Position numbers and translations under genes: made by a program | Part shown: positions 1-8,559 of the stretch, in pieces | How positions within the stretch are numbered: the first letter of the stretch is position 1 | How the letters are laid out: the number at the start of each line of letters is the position of its first letter | DNA from: Scandinavium sp051650185 | GTDB taxonomy: Bacteria; Pseudomonadota; Gammaproteobacteria; Enterobacterales; Enterobacteriaceae | Length of the DNA: 64,000 nt | Assembly: GCF_051650185.1 (NCBI RefSeq) | Contig: NZ_JBOFIN010000077.1 | Span: forward strand, 1-64,000 | Direction: 5' to 3' | The notes under the pieces: model-generated | What the model was told of the DNA's origin: nothing | Seen by the model: only the letters and a program-made list of their open reading frames with translations | Database searches by the model: none

Positions 1-6
1 AGTGGG

Positions 7-37
7 GGTTATCGACCTGAAGAAAAGGTCGATAACC
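7..37. repeat. Perfect 12-bp inverted repeat at window edge
   Basis: GGTTATCGACCT (7-18) is followed by a 7-base loop and its exact reverse complement (26-37). It could fold as a stable hairpin. No T-run follows on either strand, so a simple terminator is unlikely. Just downstream, two similar ACCATGTCYCCG motifs (66-76 and 89-99) suggest a remnant of a repeated or mobile sequence. The left context is outside the window, so its role is unknown. Confidence 0.5.
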
Positions 38-104
38 ATGGGTAAAGGATGTTAAATAGTGTTCACCATGTCCCCGAACACCTGTCTACCATGTCTCCGG
101 ACCG

Positions 105-142
105 TACACCCTCAAGGGAGAGGGTTAGGGAGAGGGGGAGAT
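105..142. repeat. Dispersed CCCTCTCCCT-type intergenic repeat
   Basis: The sequence CCCTCAAGGGAGAGGG (109-124) is followed by a second GGGAGAGGGGG block. The same 16-mer recurs exactly at 20501-20516, after fepA. It lies just beyond the 3' end of entH. Short GC-rich intergenic repeats of this type are scattered through Enterobacter-like genomes. It may help end entH transcription but lacks a U-tract. Confidence 0.55.
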
Positions 143-152
143 TACCGCACAG

Positions 153-566
153 TTACCCCATCACCATCGTACTCAAACGGCAGGTACAGCACCGCCGGCC
201 CTGCTCATCAAACACCACTATCTCCCAGCTCTGGGTTTGTTTGCCCAAATGCAGCGGCTGGCAGACCGCACGCACTTTGCCCTGAGAAACGGCTCGATGA
301 TGAGTTGCGTTGAGCTCCGTTCCCACAACGCATTGCCCTTCACGTGTCATCAGATAGCCCGCCATCGACCCCAGCGTTTCGGCCAGTGCCGCAGAAGCGC
401 CGCCGTGAAGCAGGCCAAACGGCTGATGCGTCCTGCCATCCACCGGCATTTCTGCTTCAAGAGTGTTGTCCCCTAAGCGGGTGTAGACGATCCCTAAATG
501 CGCGACCATCGTATCGGCGCTGGTGGCGTTGAGCTGCTCAAGCGTTAAATGTCGAACCCAAATCAT
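153..566 (-). CDS. entH: Proofreading thioesterase EntH of enterobactin biosynthesis
   Basis: EntH is a cytoplasmic hotdog-fold thioesterase that removes wrongly loaded acyl groups from the EntB carrier domain. The 137-residue protein matches E. coli EntH in length and nearly throughout in sequence. His54-Gly-Gly and Glu63 in the HGGASAALAET helix are the expected active-site positions. The ATG at 566 is preferred over an in-frame GTG at 569 because it gives the family start (MIW.RHLTL) and overlaps the entA stop as TGATG, indicating translational coupling. It is the last gene of entCEBAH. Confidence 0.96.
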   Translation of the reverse strand: MIWVRHLTLEQLNATSADTMVAHLGIVYTRLGDNTLEAEMPVDGRTHQPFGLLHGGASAALAETLGSMAGYLMTREGQCVVGTELNATHHRAVSQGKVRAVCQPLHLGKQTQSWEIVVFDEQGRRCCTCRLSTMVMG

Positions 567-1321
567 CACGCCCCCAGTGTCGACCCGCCATCCACCACGA
601 TATCCTGCAACGTGATGTGGCTGGCGTTATCCGAGGCGAGGAACAGGATGGTGTTGGCAATCTCCTGCGGACGGGCGATTTTGCCCAGCGGAATGCCCAG
701 TTTAAACTGTTCGCCAAACCCGCGAATGCGCTGCTGCTCTGCGTCTTCGTTCACCCACAGCGTTCGCTGCATATCCGTGTCCGTCGACCCTGGCGAGACA
801 ATATTGCAGCGCACACCGCTGGAAGCCAGCTCAAGCCCGACAGTTTGCGCCAGGCTTTTCAGCGCCGCTTTCGATGCGCCGTAAGCACTCATACCCATTC
901 GCGGCGTGTGTGCGGCATCGGAGGCCACGGTCACAATCGCTCCGCCCTGCTGGCGGCGAAACTGAGACATCGTGGCGCGAAACAGATGAAACGCGCCGCC
1001 CACATTCACTGAAAACGTCTGCTGCCAGTCTTCCAGGCTGAGCTGATCCGTTGCGCCCATTCGTAAGATCCCCGCCGCGTTGACCAGAACATCCAGGCGC
1101 TGAACGTCGTTTAACACGCGAGCACACACTTGTTGAACCTGTTCTGCATTCGCCACGTCGAGTACTTCGGTCGCAAACGGATAAACGTCTTCGCCAAAGA
1201 CAATATCGAAACCGGTAACGTTCGCCCCCGCTTCAACGAAGGCCTGCGCGGTCGCATAGCCAATCCCTTTGCCTGCTCCGGTTACCCAAACTGTTTTACC
1301 CTGAAAATCCCAGCCCGCCAT
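566..1321 (-). CDS. entA: 2,3-dihydro-2,3-dihydroxybenzoate dehydrogenase
   Basis: EntA oxidises 2,3-dihydro-2,3-dihydroxybenzoate to 2,3-dihydroxybenzoate with NAD+ in the cytoplasm. At 251 residues it is a short-chain dehydrogenase: the nucleotide-binding TGAGKGIG lies at residues 14-21, NAAG at 81-84, and the catalytic triad is Ser134, Tyr147 and Lys151. The ATG overlaps the entB TAA stop by one base. The N-terminus is slightly longer than that of E. coli EntA (248 residues). It belongs to the entCEBAH operon, which should be Fur-repressed through the entC promoter. Confidence 0.97.
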   Translation of the reverse strand: MAGWDFQGKTVWVTGAGKGIGYATAQAFVEAGANVTGFDIVFGEDVYPFATEVLDVANAEQVQQVCARVLNDVQRLDVLVNAAGILRMGATDQLSLEDWQQTFSVNVGGAFHLFRATMSQFRRQQGGAIVTVASDAAHTPRMGMSAYGASKAALKSLAQTVGLELASSGVRCNIVSPGSTDTDMQRTLWVNEDAEQQRIRGFGEQFKLGIPLGKIARPQEIANTILFLASDNASHITLQDIVVDGGSTLGA

Positions 1322-2172
1322 TATTTCACCTCACGGGAAAGCAGCGCCCACCAGGCATCCAGCGTCGGGTTCTTTGCCAGCATCACGAAATCGATATCGC
1401 CATGCACCTTACGCCAGCGTGCCGCGAGCGCCATCATACGCACCGAATCCAGACCGTAATCAATCAGGTTTTCATCATCCATCGGCTCGTCAGACTCATC
1501 CAGCAGCGGCAGAACAATCGCCCGCAGCGCCTCTTTAGAAGCCGGTACTGGCAGCAGTTCTTCGCTCATAACCACCCGACCTGAGCGTCCGGCGACATAC
1601 TTCAGGGACATGAGATGTTCTTCGCGGCTGAAATCCGCCAGCGCATCCGCGACAAAGAACGGTTTGATATCACGCATGAATGCATCCGTCGCGGTGGTCA
1701 TGCAGCCAATGTGCGCGTACACACCGGTGATGATCAGCTGGTTGCGCCCGGTTTCTTTGAGCAGTTGCTCCAGCGGCGAGCGGTGGAATGCACTGTAGCG
1801 CCATTTCACCAGTACGGTATCCGCTTCATCCGGGGCAAGCGCTGCAATCACGCGCTGTTGTTCTGGCGAGCGAGTCAGTCCTGGCCCCCACATATCGTTG
1901 AGTAAGGCGCGATCTTCATCGTTCTGCTCTTTTGGCTGAGCGGTGTAGTAAACCGGAATGTTGTGCTTTTTGGCGAAATCGCGCAGGGCTTTAATGTTCG
2001 CCACGACGGTTTCCATCATCGCGCTGTTTTCGCCCCAGAAGTTGAGGAAGTATTCCTGCATGTCGTGGATCAACAGCGCTGCGCGCTCAGGCTCAAACGC
2101 CCAGTCCACTTTATTGGCCGGAATATCGGCGGCGGTCGGCAGTGCATAGGCCTGCAGTTTTGGAATTGCCAT
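1321..2172 (-). CDS. entB: Isochorismatase / aryl carrier protein EntB
   Basis: EntB is a bifunctional protein of 283 residues. The N-terminal isochorismatase domain (about 1-205) hydrolyses isochorismate to 2,3-dihydro-2,3-dihydroxybenzoate and pyruvate. The C-terminal aryl carrier domain (about 210-283) holds the GLDSVRMM motif, whose Ser243 should receive phosphopantetheine from EntD. EntE then loads 2,3-dihydroxybenzoate on that arm for EntF. It starts 11 bases after the entE stop and overlaps entA by one base. Confidence 0.98.
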   Translation of the reverse strand: MAIPKLQAYALPTAADIPANKVDWAFEPERAALLIHDMQEYFLNFWGENSAMMETVVANIKALRDFAKKHNIPVYYTAQPKEQNDEDRALLNDMWGPGLTRSPEQQRVIAALAPDEADTVLVKWRYSAFHRSPLEQLLKETGRNQLIITGVYAHIGCMTTATDAFMRDIKPFFVADALADFSREEHLMSLKYVAGRSGRVVMSEELLPVPASKEALRAIVLPLLDESDEPMDDENLIDYGLDSVRMMALAARWRKVHGDIDFVMLAKNPTLDAWWALLSREVK

Positions 2173-2183
2173 ACTCTTCTCCT

Positions 2184-3794
2184 TCAGGCCAGGGCGCGTT
2201 CAGCCAGCCACTGACGTAATTGTTTTTTATCGACTTTCCCTACCGGCGTCAGCGGCAGTGCGGCAAGGCACTCCACGCGATCCGGCAGCTTAAATTCCGC
2301 AACGCCCTGCTCACGCAGGAAGCGACGCACCGCCACGGCTTTCAGCGGTTCGCGAACCACCAGATACGCGCAGCTTTTCTCGCCCAGCAGGTTGTCTTCC
2401 ATACTGACCAGCGCGGCATGGATCACAGCCGGATGGCGCAGCATCAGGTTTTCAATCTCTTCTGCAGCGATCTTCTCTCCGCCACGGTTAATCTGATCTT
2501 TCTCGCGCCCCTGCACGGTGATGTAGCCGTCTGCATCAATCGAAATCAGATCGCCAGAGCAGTAAAACCCGTTGATATCAAAGGCGCTGGCGTTGTGCTC
2601 AGGGCTTTTGTAGTAGCCCCTGAAGGTGTACGGGCCGCGCGTCATCAGCCGCCCCACTTCGCCCTGCGGCAAAGGATTTCCATCGGTATCAGCCACCCAC
2701 ACTTCGTCGTCTGGCGACATCGGGCAGCCCTGGGTGTGAATGATGCGCTCCGGCGAATCGTCCAGACGGGTGTAGTTCACCAGCCCTTCCGCCATGCCGA
2801 AAACCTGCTGCAGCTGACAGCCCACTTCCGCAGGAATGCGCGCGGCGAGCGTCGCGGACAGGCGAGCGCCCCCCACCTGCAACAGTTCCAGGGAAGCAAG
2901 CTGCGCATTGCTGCCGGTCGCCTGAATTTCCTGCAACCACAGGCTCACGGCAGGCGGAACCAGGGCTGCCACGTTAATCTGGTGTTGTTCAATCAGCGGG
3001 AAGCAGAGCGTCGCACTGGGATCAGCCGCCAGCACGACGCAACCTTCAGCGAGGAAAACGCCCAATGCGCCGGGCGAACTCATGGCGTAGTTATGGGCCG
3101 CAGGCAAGGCGCAGAGATAGCGCGTGCGGGCATCAAACTCACAAATTTCATTACTACGGCGGATGCTGTAGTAATAGTCGTTGTGGGTACGAGGGATCAG
3201 TTTTGGGGTGCCGGTGCTGCCGCCGGAAAGCTGGAAAAAGGCCACTTCATCAGACTTTGTCGGCGTGGGCACAAAATTATCGGCCGGTTTGGCGGTGGCG
3301 GCCGCCAGGTCGTGCTCGCCGCGATCGTTCCGCAGAAGTACCGCCCGCACCGAGCGATGCTCACTCACAAACGAGTTCAGAAACTCATCACTGGCAAACA
3401 GCGCGTGTTCGCGATCGGCAATCAGAATGGCAGGCTCAATCTGTGCGGCATACGCACGCAGCTCGCTCCGCTGATGGCTGAACAGCGCGTTCACTGGTGC
3501 CACGCCAATACGCAGCAGCGCAAACAGCGTGATGTAAAACTCCGCCACATTGCCCAAATGCACGAGCGCAGTTTCGCCCGGTTTCAGACCCAGACGCTGC
3601 AATGACGACGCCAGATTATCAATCTGCGCATTGAGCTCCCTGTAGGTGACACGGCGCTCTCCCTCAATCACCGCCAGCGCATCGCTATGAGCATGACGGG
3701 TCAAAATGTCGGTCAGCGGCAAATCCTGCCAGTAGCCCTTTTCACGGTAGCGAGCCGCCAGGTCGTCTGGCCAGCGGGTAAACGCGACGCTCAT
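2184..3794 (-). CDS. entE: 2,3-dihydroxybenzoate-AMP ligase
   Basis: EntE activates 2,3-dihydroxybenzoate as an acyl-adenylate and transfers it to the EntB carrier domain. The 536-residue ANL-superfamily protein carries the P-loop-like LSGGSTGTPK motif and the aromatic-acid pocket segment AAHNYAMSSPG. It ends with the flexible C-terminal subdomain that contains GKVDKKQL. The ATG at 3794 has an AAGGAG ribosome site 6 bases upstream and gives the E. coli start (MS..FTRWP). An upstream in-frame GTG is too close to that site. Nine bases separate it from entC. Confidence 0.97.
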   Translation of the reverse strand: MSVAFTRWPDDLAARYREKGYWQDLPLTDILTRHAHSDALAVIEGERRVTYRELNAQIDNLASSLQRLGLKPGETALVHLGNVAEFYITLFALLRIGVAPVNALFSHQRSELRAYAAQIEPAILIADREHALFASDEFLNSFVSEHRSVRAVLLRNDRGEHDLAAATAKPADNFVPTPTKSDEVAFFQLSGGSTGTPKLIPRTHNDYYYSIRRSNEICEFDARTRYLCALPAAHNYAMSSPGALGVFLAEGCVVLAADPSATLCFPLIEQHQINVAALVPPAVSLWLQEIQATGSNAQLASLELLQVGGARLSATLAARIPAEVGCQLQQVFGMAEGLVNYTRLDDSPERIIHTQGCPMSPDDEVWVADTDGNPLPQGEVGRLMTRGPYTFRGYYKSPEHNASAFDINGFYCSGDLISIDADGYITVQGREKDQINRGGEKIAAEEIENLMLRHPAVIHAALVSMEDNLLGEKSCAYLVVREPLKAVAVRRFLREQGVAEFKLPDRVECLAALPLTPVGKVDKKQLRQWLAERALA

Positions 3795-3803
3795 GGTCAC
3801 TCC

Positions 3804-4979
3804 TTAATTCAGGCCAAACACATTCAGCATGGTGGTTAACTTCACGCCCGTTTCACGCCACTCCCCGAGCGGTGAAGAGGCAGGCACGATGCCTGCGCCA
3901 GCAAACAGACTAATATGATGTTGACGGACTTTGGCGCAGCGAATCGTCACCACCCATTCGCCATTTCCTTCTGCGTCACACCAGCCGACAATGCCGCCGA
4001 ACAGCTCGCGTTCGAAAGGTTCAAGGTCGGCAATCAGCGCTTTAGCCACATCATGTGGGAAGCCGCTTAACGCCGGCGTCGGGTGCAGCAGACAAGCCAG
4101 CGACAGCGCGTTTTCCTGCGCTTTTGCTTCGCCTTCGATGGGTGTGGCGAGGTGCCAGAGTGTTGGGGTGGTGATCAGCTGCGGGGATGACGGCAGTGAG
4201 AGTTTCTCGCTGCGTGGAGTCAGCACTTTTTTCATCGCCTGGGTGACAAGATCGTGCTCATGGCGATCCTTTTCAGACGCCAGCAGGCGGTTACCCGCTT
4301 CACGATCCAGCACGTTATCCGGCTGACGACGTGCAGAACCGGCCAGCGGCAGAGAGCTAAAATGTTTGCCCTCTTTGCGTAACAGCAATTCCGGGCTTGC
4401 ACCGAGCAACACTCCGCCGTCTGCCAGTGGCACATGGAAATTAAAGCTCGCCGGGTTCTGAGCGATCAGACGTTCCAGCAAGGCTCCGGTATCCACGGCG
4501 GTATCGGTGGTCATCTCAATCAGACGCGACAGGACAATCTTATCCACCTGCGGCGTGGCAGTCAGTTCTGCGGCTTTCGCCACCATCGACATAAACACAT
4601 CCTGTTCGGGGATCTCCTTACGGGCTGTCACCTGCATGGGTTTCAGCGTCGCGGCGAATGGCGCGGAGTGTTGTTTGTCAGTGCGGGAAAACGCTTCGCT
4701 GCTTTTCGGGATAAACAGCGCGGAAGGTTGTGTCGTGTCGAAGGGAATAGCCCCAACCAGCAGCGGTTTGTCGATACCTGCCGCTTTGGCGTCAGCAAAG
4801 GCCTGAGCGATGCTGGTCTGGAATTCGCCGTTTAGCGTCTCCCCGCCTTCAACCGGTTGAGAGATCCGACGGAAACAGCCGTGGGTCGTAAAGCTGCGGT
4901 ACGGCGACATAAAGAAAAAGCTGTCGGGCGACAGCGTTGGTGCGACTTCGTGAACGGCCTCAGCCAGTGACGTTTCCAT
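3804..4979 (-). CDS. entC: Isochorismate synthase EntC
   Basis: EntC converts chorismate to isochorismate, the committed step of enterobactin synthesis. At 391 residues it has exactly the length of E. coli EntC. The chorismate-binding domain shows LADGGVLLGASPELLL, PLAGSARRQPD, RDxEAGNRLL-like and FAGAGIVPASSP segments. The start METSLAE at 4979 matches the family and is preceded by GGAGGATGAT; longer in-frame upstream codons would run into the promoter. It is the first gene of entCEBAH, behind a Fur-box-like site. Confidence 0.96.
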   Translation of the reverse strand: METSLAEAVHEVAPTLSPDSFFFMSPYRSFTTHGCFRRISQPVEGGETLNGEFQTSIAQAFADAKAAGIDKPLLVGAIPFDTTQPSALFIPKSSEAFSRTDKQHSAPFAATLKPMQVTARKEIPEQDVFMSMVAKAAELTATPQVDKIVLSRLIEMTTDTAVDTGALLERLIAQNPASFNFHVPLADGGVLLGASPELLLRKEGKHFSSLPLAGSARRQPDNVLDREAGNRLLASEKDRHEHDLVTQAMKKVLTPRSEKLSLPSSPQLITTPTLWHLATPIEGEAKAQENALSLACLLHPTPALSGFPHDVAKALIADLEPFERELFGGIVGWCDAEGNGEWVVTIRCAKVRQHHISLFAGAGIVPASSPLGEWRETGVKLTTMLNVFGLN

Positions 4980-5001
4980 ATCATCCTCCAAAATGATAAA
5001 G

Positions 5002-5023
5002 ATATTAAGAATAATTATCATTT
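5002..5023 (-). promoter_or_regulatory. Probable Fur box, entC side
   Basis: Read on the minus strand, the sequence AATGATAATTATTCTTAATAT resembles the GATAAT-GATAAT-C-ATTATC Fur consensus. It lies 23-44 bases upstream of the entC start. The same intergenic position is Fur-bound in E. coli. This is a match by eye, without a scored matrix. Confidence 0.7.
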
Positions 5024-5112
5024 ATATTTTGGTCCGGTAAGCTAAAAGTAAACGCGCTGATTGTCAACTTCCGACGCATCATCCTGCTTGCATCTGTGCG
5101 CCTCGCAAGTGA

Positions 5113-5131
5113 AAATGAGAAGCATTAATAT
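5113..5131 (+). promoter_or_regulatory. Probable Fur box, fepB side
   Basis: AAATGAGAAGCATTAATAT is a partial Fur-consensus match centred about 33 bases upstream of the fepB GTG. Together with the entC-side site it would make the divergent entC/fepB promoters iron-repressed. Confidence 0.65.
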
Positions 5132-5154
5132 CAACAAGACAGGATACTGACCTC

Positions 5155-6114
5155 GTGAAATCCCCTGCTTTTTTCCGTAATGCCCTGCTGTTTCTCACTC
5201 TTTCGCTTTTAGGATTATCCTCAACCCAGGCCGCTGACTGGCCTCGTCAGGTCACAGACAGCCGCGGGACGCATACGCTTGAGAGCAAGCCGCTGCGCAT
5301 TGTCTCCACCAGCGTCACCCTCACCGGTTCACTTCTCGCCATTGATGCCCCCGTGGTAGCAAGTGGTGCCACAACCCCAAATAACCGGGTCGCGGATAAT
5401 CAGGGTTTTCTGCGTCAATGGGGCGAGGTTGCGAAACAACGCAAACTTGCACGCCTGTACATTGGCGAACCCAGCGCTGAAGCGGTTGCCGCCCAGATGC
5501 CGGATCTGATCCTTATCAGCGCCACTGGCGGTGACTCCGCGTTAGCGCTCTACGACCAGCTCTCCGCCATCGCGCCTGTGCTTATCATCAATTACGACGA
5601 CAAGAGCTGGCAGCAGCTCCTGACGCAGCTCGGCACCATCACCGGCCAGGAGAAACAAGCCACAGTGCGCATCAGCGAATTCGACAGCAGGCTCGCGACG
5701 CTCAGGCAAAAAATGAAACTGCCGCCACAGCCTGTCAGCGCGCTGGTTTACACCGCCGCAGCGCATACCGCCAACCTGTGGACGCCGGAATCCGCACAGG
5801 GCAAGCTTCTGGAACAGTTAGGTTTCAGCCTGGCACCGCTGCCTGAAGGGCTGCACACCAGCCAAAGCCAGGGCAAACGCCATGACATCCTTCAGCTTGG
5901 CGGCGAAAACCTGGCGACCGGCCTGAACGGGCAATCGCTGTTCCTGTTTGCTGGCGACCAGAAAGATGCCGACGCGATTTACGCTAATCCGCTTCTCTCA
6001 CACCTGACCGCCGTGCAGAACAAGCATGTTTATGCGCTGGGTACCGAAACGTTCCGTCTTGATTACTACAGCGCGATGCTGGTTTTGCAGCGTCTCGATG
6101 CTTTGTTTGGCTGA
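5155..6114 (+). CDS. fepB: Periplasmic ferric-enterobactin binding protein
   Basis: FepB carries ferric enterobactin across the periplasm to FepDG. The 319-residue protein has a signal peptide (hydrophobic LLFLTLSLLGLSS, predicted cleavage after TQA near residue 26). A mature cluster A-2 type binding protein follows, with conserved TDSRGTHTLES, YIGEPSAEAVAAQMPDLI and QKDADAIYANPLLS segments. The start is GTG, as in E. coli fepB. It is transcribed alone, divergent from entC, and its 3' end meets entS across a REP pair. Confidence 0.97.
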   Translation: MKSPAFFRNALLFLTLSLLGLSSTQAADWPRQVTDSRGTHTLESKPLRIVSTSVTLTGSLLAIDAPVVASGATTPNNRVADNQGFLRQWGEVAKQRKLARLYIGEPSAEAVAAQMPDLILISATGGDSALALYDQLSAIAPVLIINYDDKSWQQLLTQLGTITGQEKQATVRISEFDSRLATLRQKMKLPPQPVSALVYTAAAHTANLWTPESAQGKLLEQLGFSLAPLPEGLHTSQSQGKRHDILQLGGENLATGLNGQSLFLFAGDQKDADAIYANPLLSHLTAVQNKHVYALGTETFRLDYYSAMLVLQRLDALFG

Positions 6115-6130
6115 AGGTTTGCCGGGTTAT

Positions 6131-6204
6131 TGCCGGGTGGCGGCTTTCGCCTGACCCGGCCTACCCGATTTGTAGGCCCGTGCAAGCGAAGCGCCGCCGG
6201 GCAA
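6131..6204. repeat. Two REP elements in inverted orientation (BIME)
   Basis: TGCCGGGTGGCGGCTTTCGC followed by GACCCGGCCTAC (6131-6163) is a typical REP unit. A second, inverted unit (TGTAGGCCCG... GCCGCCGGGCAA) follows to 6204. They fill the gap between the convergent fepB and entS genes, a classic REP location. They may stabilise the 3' mRNA ends. Confidence 0.85.
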
Positions 6205-7440
6205 TCAGGCGGCCTCTTCCACCTGCCGAAATCCACGTAACTCCCGCAACAGCAGAATTAATGCCACTCCCACCACCGCCAGCGTCCAACCGCTGACACT
6301 TGCGGCGGCAGCTGGCGTTAACATCGCGCCCATCCCGCCCAGCAGTGCTGCGCCGATGGCATCGCCCGTCACGTTTTGCGCCGTCCACAGTCCGTTAATT
6401 CTGCCGAGCATCGCTTCGGGCGTTTGCGTCTGAATAAGGGTGTATTGCAGCAGCGAACTGACGGCGCTCAGCCAGCCGAACAGCGCCAGACAAATTACGC
6501 CCAACAGCCACACAGGCATCAGGCTGAATAAACCAATCGCGATAAACGCCGCCACCGTGGTGGTTAACATCAACATCCCTGGCCGCACATGATGCGCGAG
6601 CCGCCCGCTGGTAAGCGCACCCAGCGCTGCACCCAGCGGGATTGCCGCGTAAAGCAGGCCGATTTGCGCCGCTGGCATTTGCCACTGCATCGCCAACGCC
6701 GGATAAAGCACGCGCACGGCGCTCGCCATCGTCAGCAAGCCGCCGAGCAGTGCTATGCCGCCAATTAAAGGGCTGTTAAAGAGAAACTTCAGGCCAGCCA
6801 TTAACGATTTAAGCGGATGCTCACGAGGCTGCGGCGGAGGCGGTAACTCAGGTAAACGCAATAGCGTCAGAGTGGTGGTAAACGTCCCGATAGCCGCCAG
6901 CAGATAGTTCCAGGAGAAACCTCCGCTGGCGAGTAACAGGCCGCCGACCATCGGAGAAATCACCGAGCCCAGACGAACAGTCAGCATAGTGATTGCCCCG
7001 GCCTGCATCAGATTTTCACGCCCGACCAGAGCTGGCGTGGCAGCCAGTAATGCCGTCACGCCAATGGAAGCAAACAGCCCGTCCCAAATGCCGAGTAAAT
7101 AAATCGCCAGCAGCGAGGGTTCTGGCATCGACGCATTCAGCCACAAGCCTAAGAAACCGATGCCGCAGGTTCCGCGCGCCAGCAGGATCAATTTTTTGCG
7201 CTCGTAGCGATCGGCCAGCACCCCACCCAGCATCAGGCCGATAAACATCGCGCTGCCGGTTAAGGTGACGGCCAGCCCGACCTGCAAGGTGGATTGGGTC
7301 ATCATCTGGATTTGTACCGGCACCGCAACGCCAAGCAAACCGAGAGAAAGAATGGAGATAAAACGGGCAATAAAGACGGCGCGAAACGCCGGGTGAGTCT
7401 TCAGCAGGCTGACGTTCAGCAGCCAGGATTGTCTTTGCAT
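6205..7440 (-). CDS. entS: Enterobactin exporter EntS (MFS)
   Basis: EntS exports newly made enterobactin across the inner membrane. At 411 residues it is a 12-helix major facilitator protein close to E. coli EntS, with the cytoplasmic loop motif GGVLADRYERKK between helices 2 and 3. The start MQRQSWLLNVSLLKTHPAFRA aligns with the E. coli N-terminus and has GAAGG upstream. A longer in-frame extension to 7536 would translate through the Fur-controlled promoter and is rejected. It is divergent from fepD. Confidence 0.95.
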   Translation of the reverse strand: MQRQSWLLNVSLLKTHPAFRAVFIARFISILSLGLLGVAVPVQIQMMTQSTLQVGLAVTLTGSAMFIGLMLGGVLADRYERKKLILLARGTCGIGFLGLWLNASMPEPSLLAIYLLGIWDGLFASIGVTALLAATPALVGRENLMQAGAITMLTVRLGSVISPMVGGLLLASGGFSWNYLLAAIGTFTTTLTLLRLPELPPPPQPREHPLKSLMAGLKFLFNSPLIGGIALLGGLLTMASAVRVLYPALAMQWQMPAAQIGLLYAAIPLGAALGALTSGRLAHHVRPGMLMLTTTVAAFIAIGLFSLMPVWLLGVICLALFGWLSAVSSLLQYTLIQTQTPEAMLGRINGLWTAQNVTGDAIGAALLGGMGAMLTPAAAASVSGWTLAVVGVALILLLRELRGFRQVEEAA

Positions 7441-7515
7441 CACAGGGCCTTCAACGAACTTTCGATACCATTTCCGTGGCCGCACATGGTAGCATAGACA
7501 AATAAGATCGATAAC

Positions 7516-7534
7516 GATAATTACTATCATTATC
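7516..7534. promoter_or_regulatory. Fur box between entS and fepD
   Basis: GATAATTACTATCATTATC matches the 19-base Fur consensus GATAATGATAATCATTATC at 16 positions. It ends 17 bases before the fepD ATG and 76 bases from the entS start. It is the clearest Fur site in the window and should repress both divergent units when iron is plentiful. Confidence 0.9.
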
Positions 7535-7551
7535 AACCAAAGGACCTGGCG

Positions 7552-8559
7552 ATGTCGTTCTCCCCCGCCGCTCTGCGTACCGTCGCAGTGCCCGGATTGC
7601 TGATACTGTTATTGACTGCTGTTGCCCTCAGCCTGCTGGTTGGTGCCAAATCGCTGCCGTTGAACGTGGTGGTGGATGCCCTCCATGGCAGTTGTCAAAG
7701 CGCCGATTGCACCATCGTGCTCGATGCCCGTCTGCCACGAACGCTGGCCGGTTTGCTGGCTGGTGCAGCACTTGGCCTGGCGGGTGCATTAATGCAAACG
7801 CTGACCCGAAATCCCCTTGCAGATCCCGGTATTCTGGGCGTCAATTCCGGGGCCAGTTTCGCCATTGTGCTGGGCGCTGCGTTGCTGGGGATGACTTCAC
7901 CGCAGGAACAATTATTCCTCGCCTATTGCGGCGCGTTTGTCGCCTCGCTGTTGGTCGCCTTCACCGGCAGCCAGGGCGGTGGACAGCTCAGCCCGGTTCG
8001 CCTGACCCTGGCGGGCGTGGCGCTTGCCGCCGTGCTGGAAGGGTTATCGACAGGGATTTCACTGCTCAACCCGGATGTCTACGATCAACTTCGATTCTGG
8101 CAAGCGGGTTCCCTTGATATCCGCTCGCTGCAAACCCTGAAAGTTGCCGTATTCCCGATGCTGCTGGCCACAGCCATCGCCCTGGGTTTAAGCCGTTCGT
8201 TAAACAGCCTGAGCCTGGGGGCAGACACAGCGACCGCACTGGGCAATAAAGTGGCCCGCACGCAGCTGCTCGGCCTGCTTGCCATCACGCTTTTGAGCGG
8301 CAGCGCAACAGCCCTGGTCGGCCCGATAGCCTTTATCGGCCTGATGATGCCGCATATGGCACGCTGGCTGGTCGGAGCCGATCATCGTTGGTCATTGCCC
8401 GTTACCCTGCTCGCCACCCCTGCGCTTCTTCTTTTCGCGGATATTCTCGGACGCCTGCTGGTGCCGGGTGAATTACGCGTTTCGGTCGTGAGCGCCTTTA
8501 TTGGCGCACCTGTGCTGATTTGGCTGGTACGCCGCCAGCCTCGCGGAGGTACGGCATGA
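7552..8559 (+). CDS. fepD: Ferric-enterobactin ABC permease FepD
   Basis: FepD is one of two inner-membrane permease subunits of the BtuCD/FecCD type that import ferric enterobactin. The 335-residue protein is very hydrophobic. It keeps the family landmarks ARLPRTLAGLLAGAALGLAGALMQ, RNPLADPGILG and the coupling-helix segment GPIAFIGLMMPHMAR. The ATG at 7552 follows AAGGACC. Its TGA stop overlaps the fepG ATG (ATGA), so the two subunits are probably co-translated. Confidence 0.97.
   Translation: MSFSPAALRTVAVPGLLILLLTAVALSLLVGAKSLPLNVVVDALHGSCQSADCTIVLDARLPRTLAGLLAGAALGLAGALMQTLTRNPLADPGILGVNSGASFAIVLGAALLGMTSPQEQLFLAYCGAFVASLLVAFTGSQGGGQLSPVRLTLAGVALAAVLEGLSTGISLLNPDVYDQLRFWQAGSLDIRSLQTLKVAVFPMLLATAIALGLSRSLNSLSLGADTATALGNKVARTQLLGLLAITLLSGSATALVGPIAFIGLMMPHMARWLVGADHRWSLPVTLLATPALLLFADILGRLLVPGELRVSVVSAFIGAPVLIWLVRRQPRGGTA

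Noticed and set aside
2220..3605. 461-codon open frame opposite entE
   Set aside because: entE is certain on the other strand, and the opposite product has low-complexity composition and no recognisable domain.
7441..7536. N-terminal extension of EntS upstream of residue M(QRQSW)
   Set aside because: The extension would overlap the Fur box and promoter and does not match the E. coli protein start.
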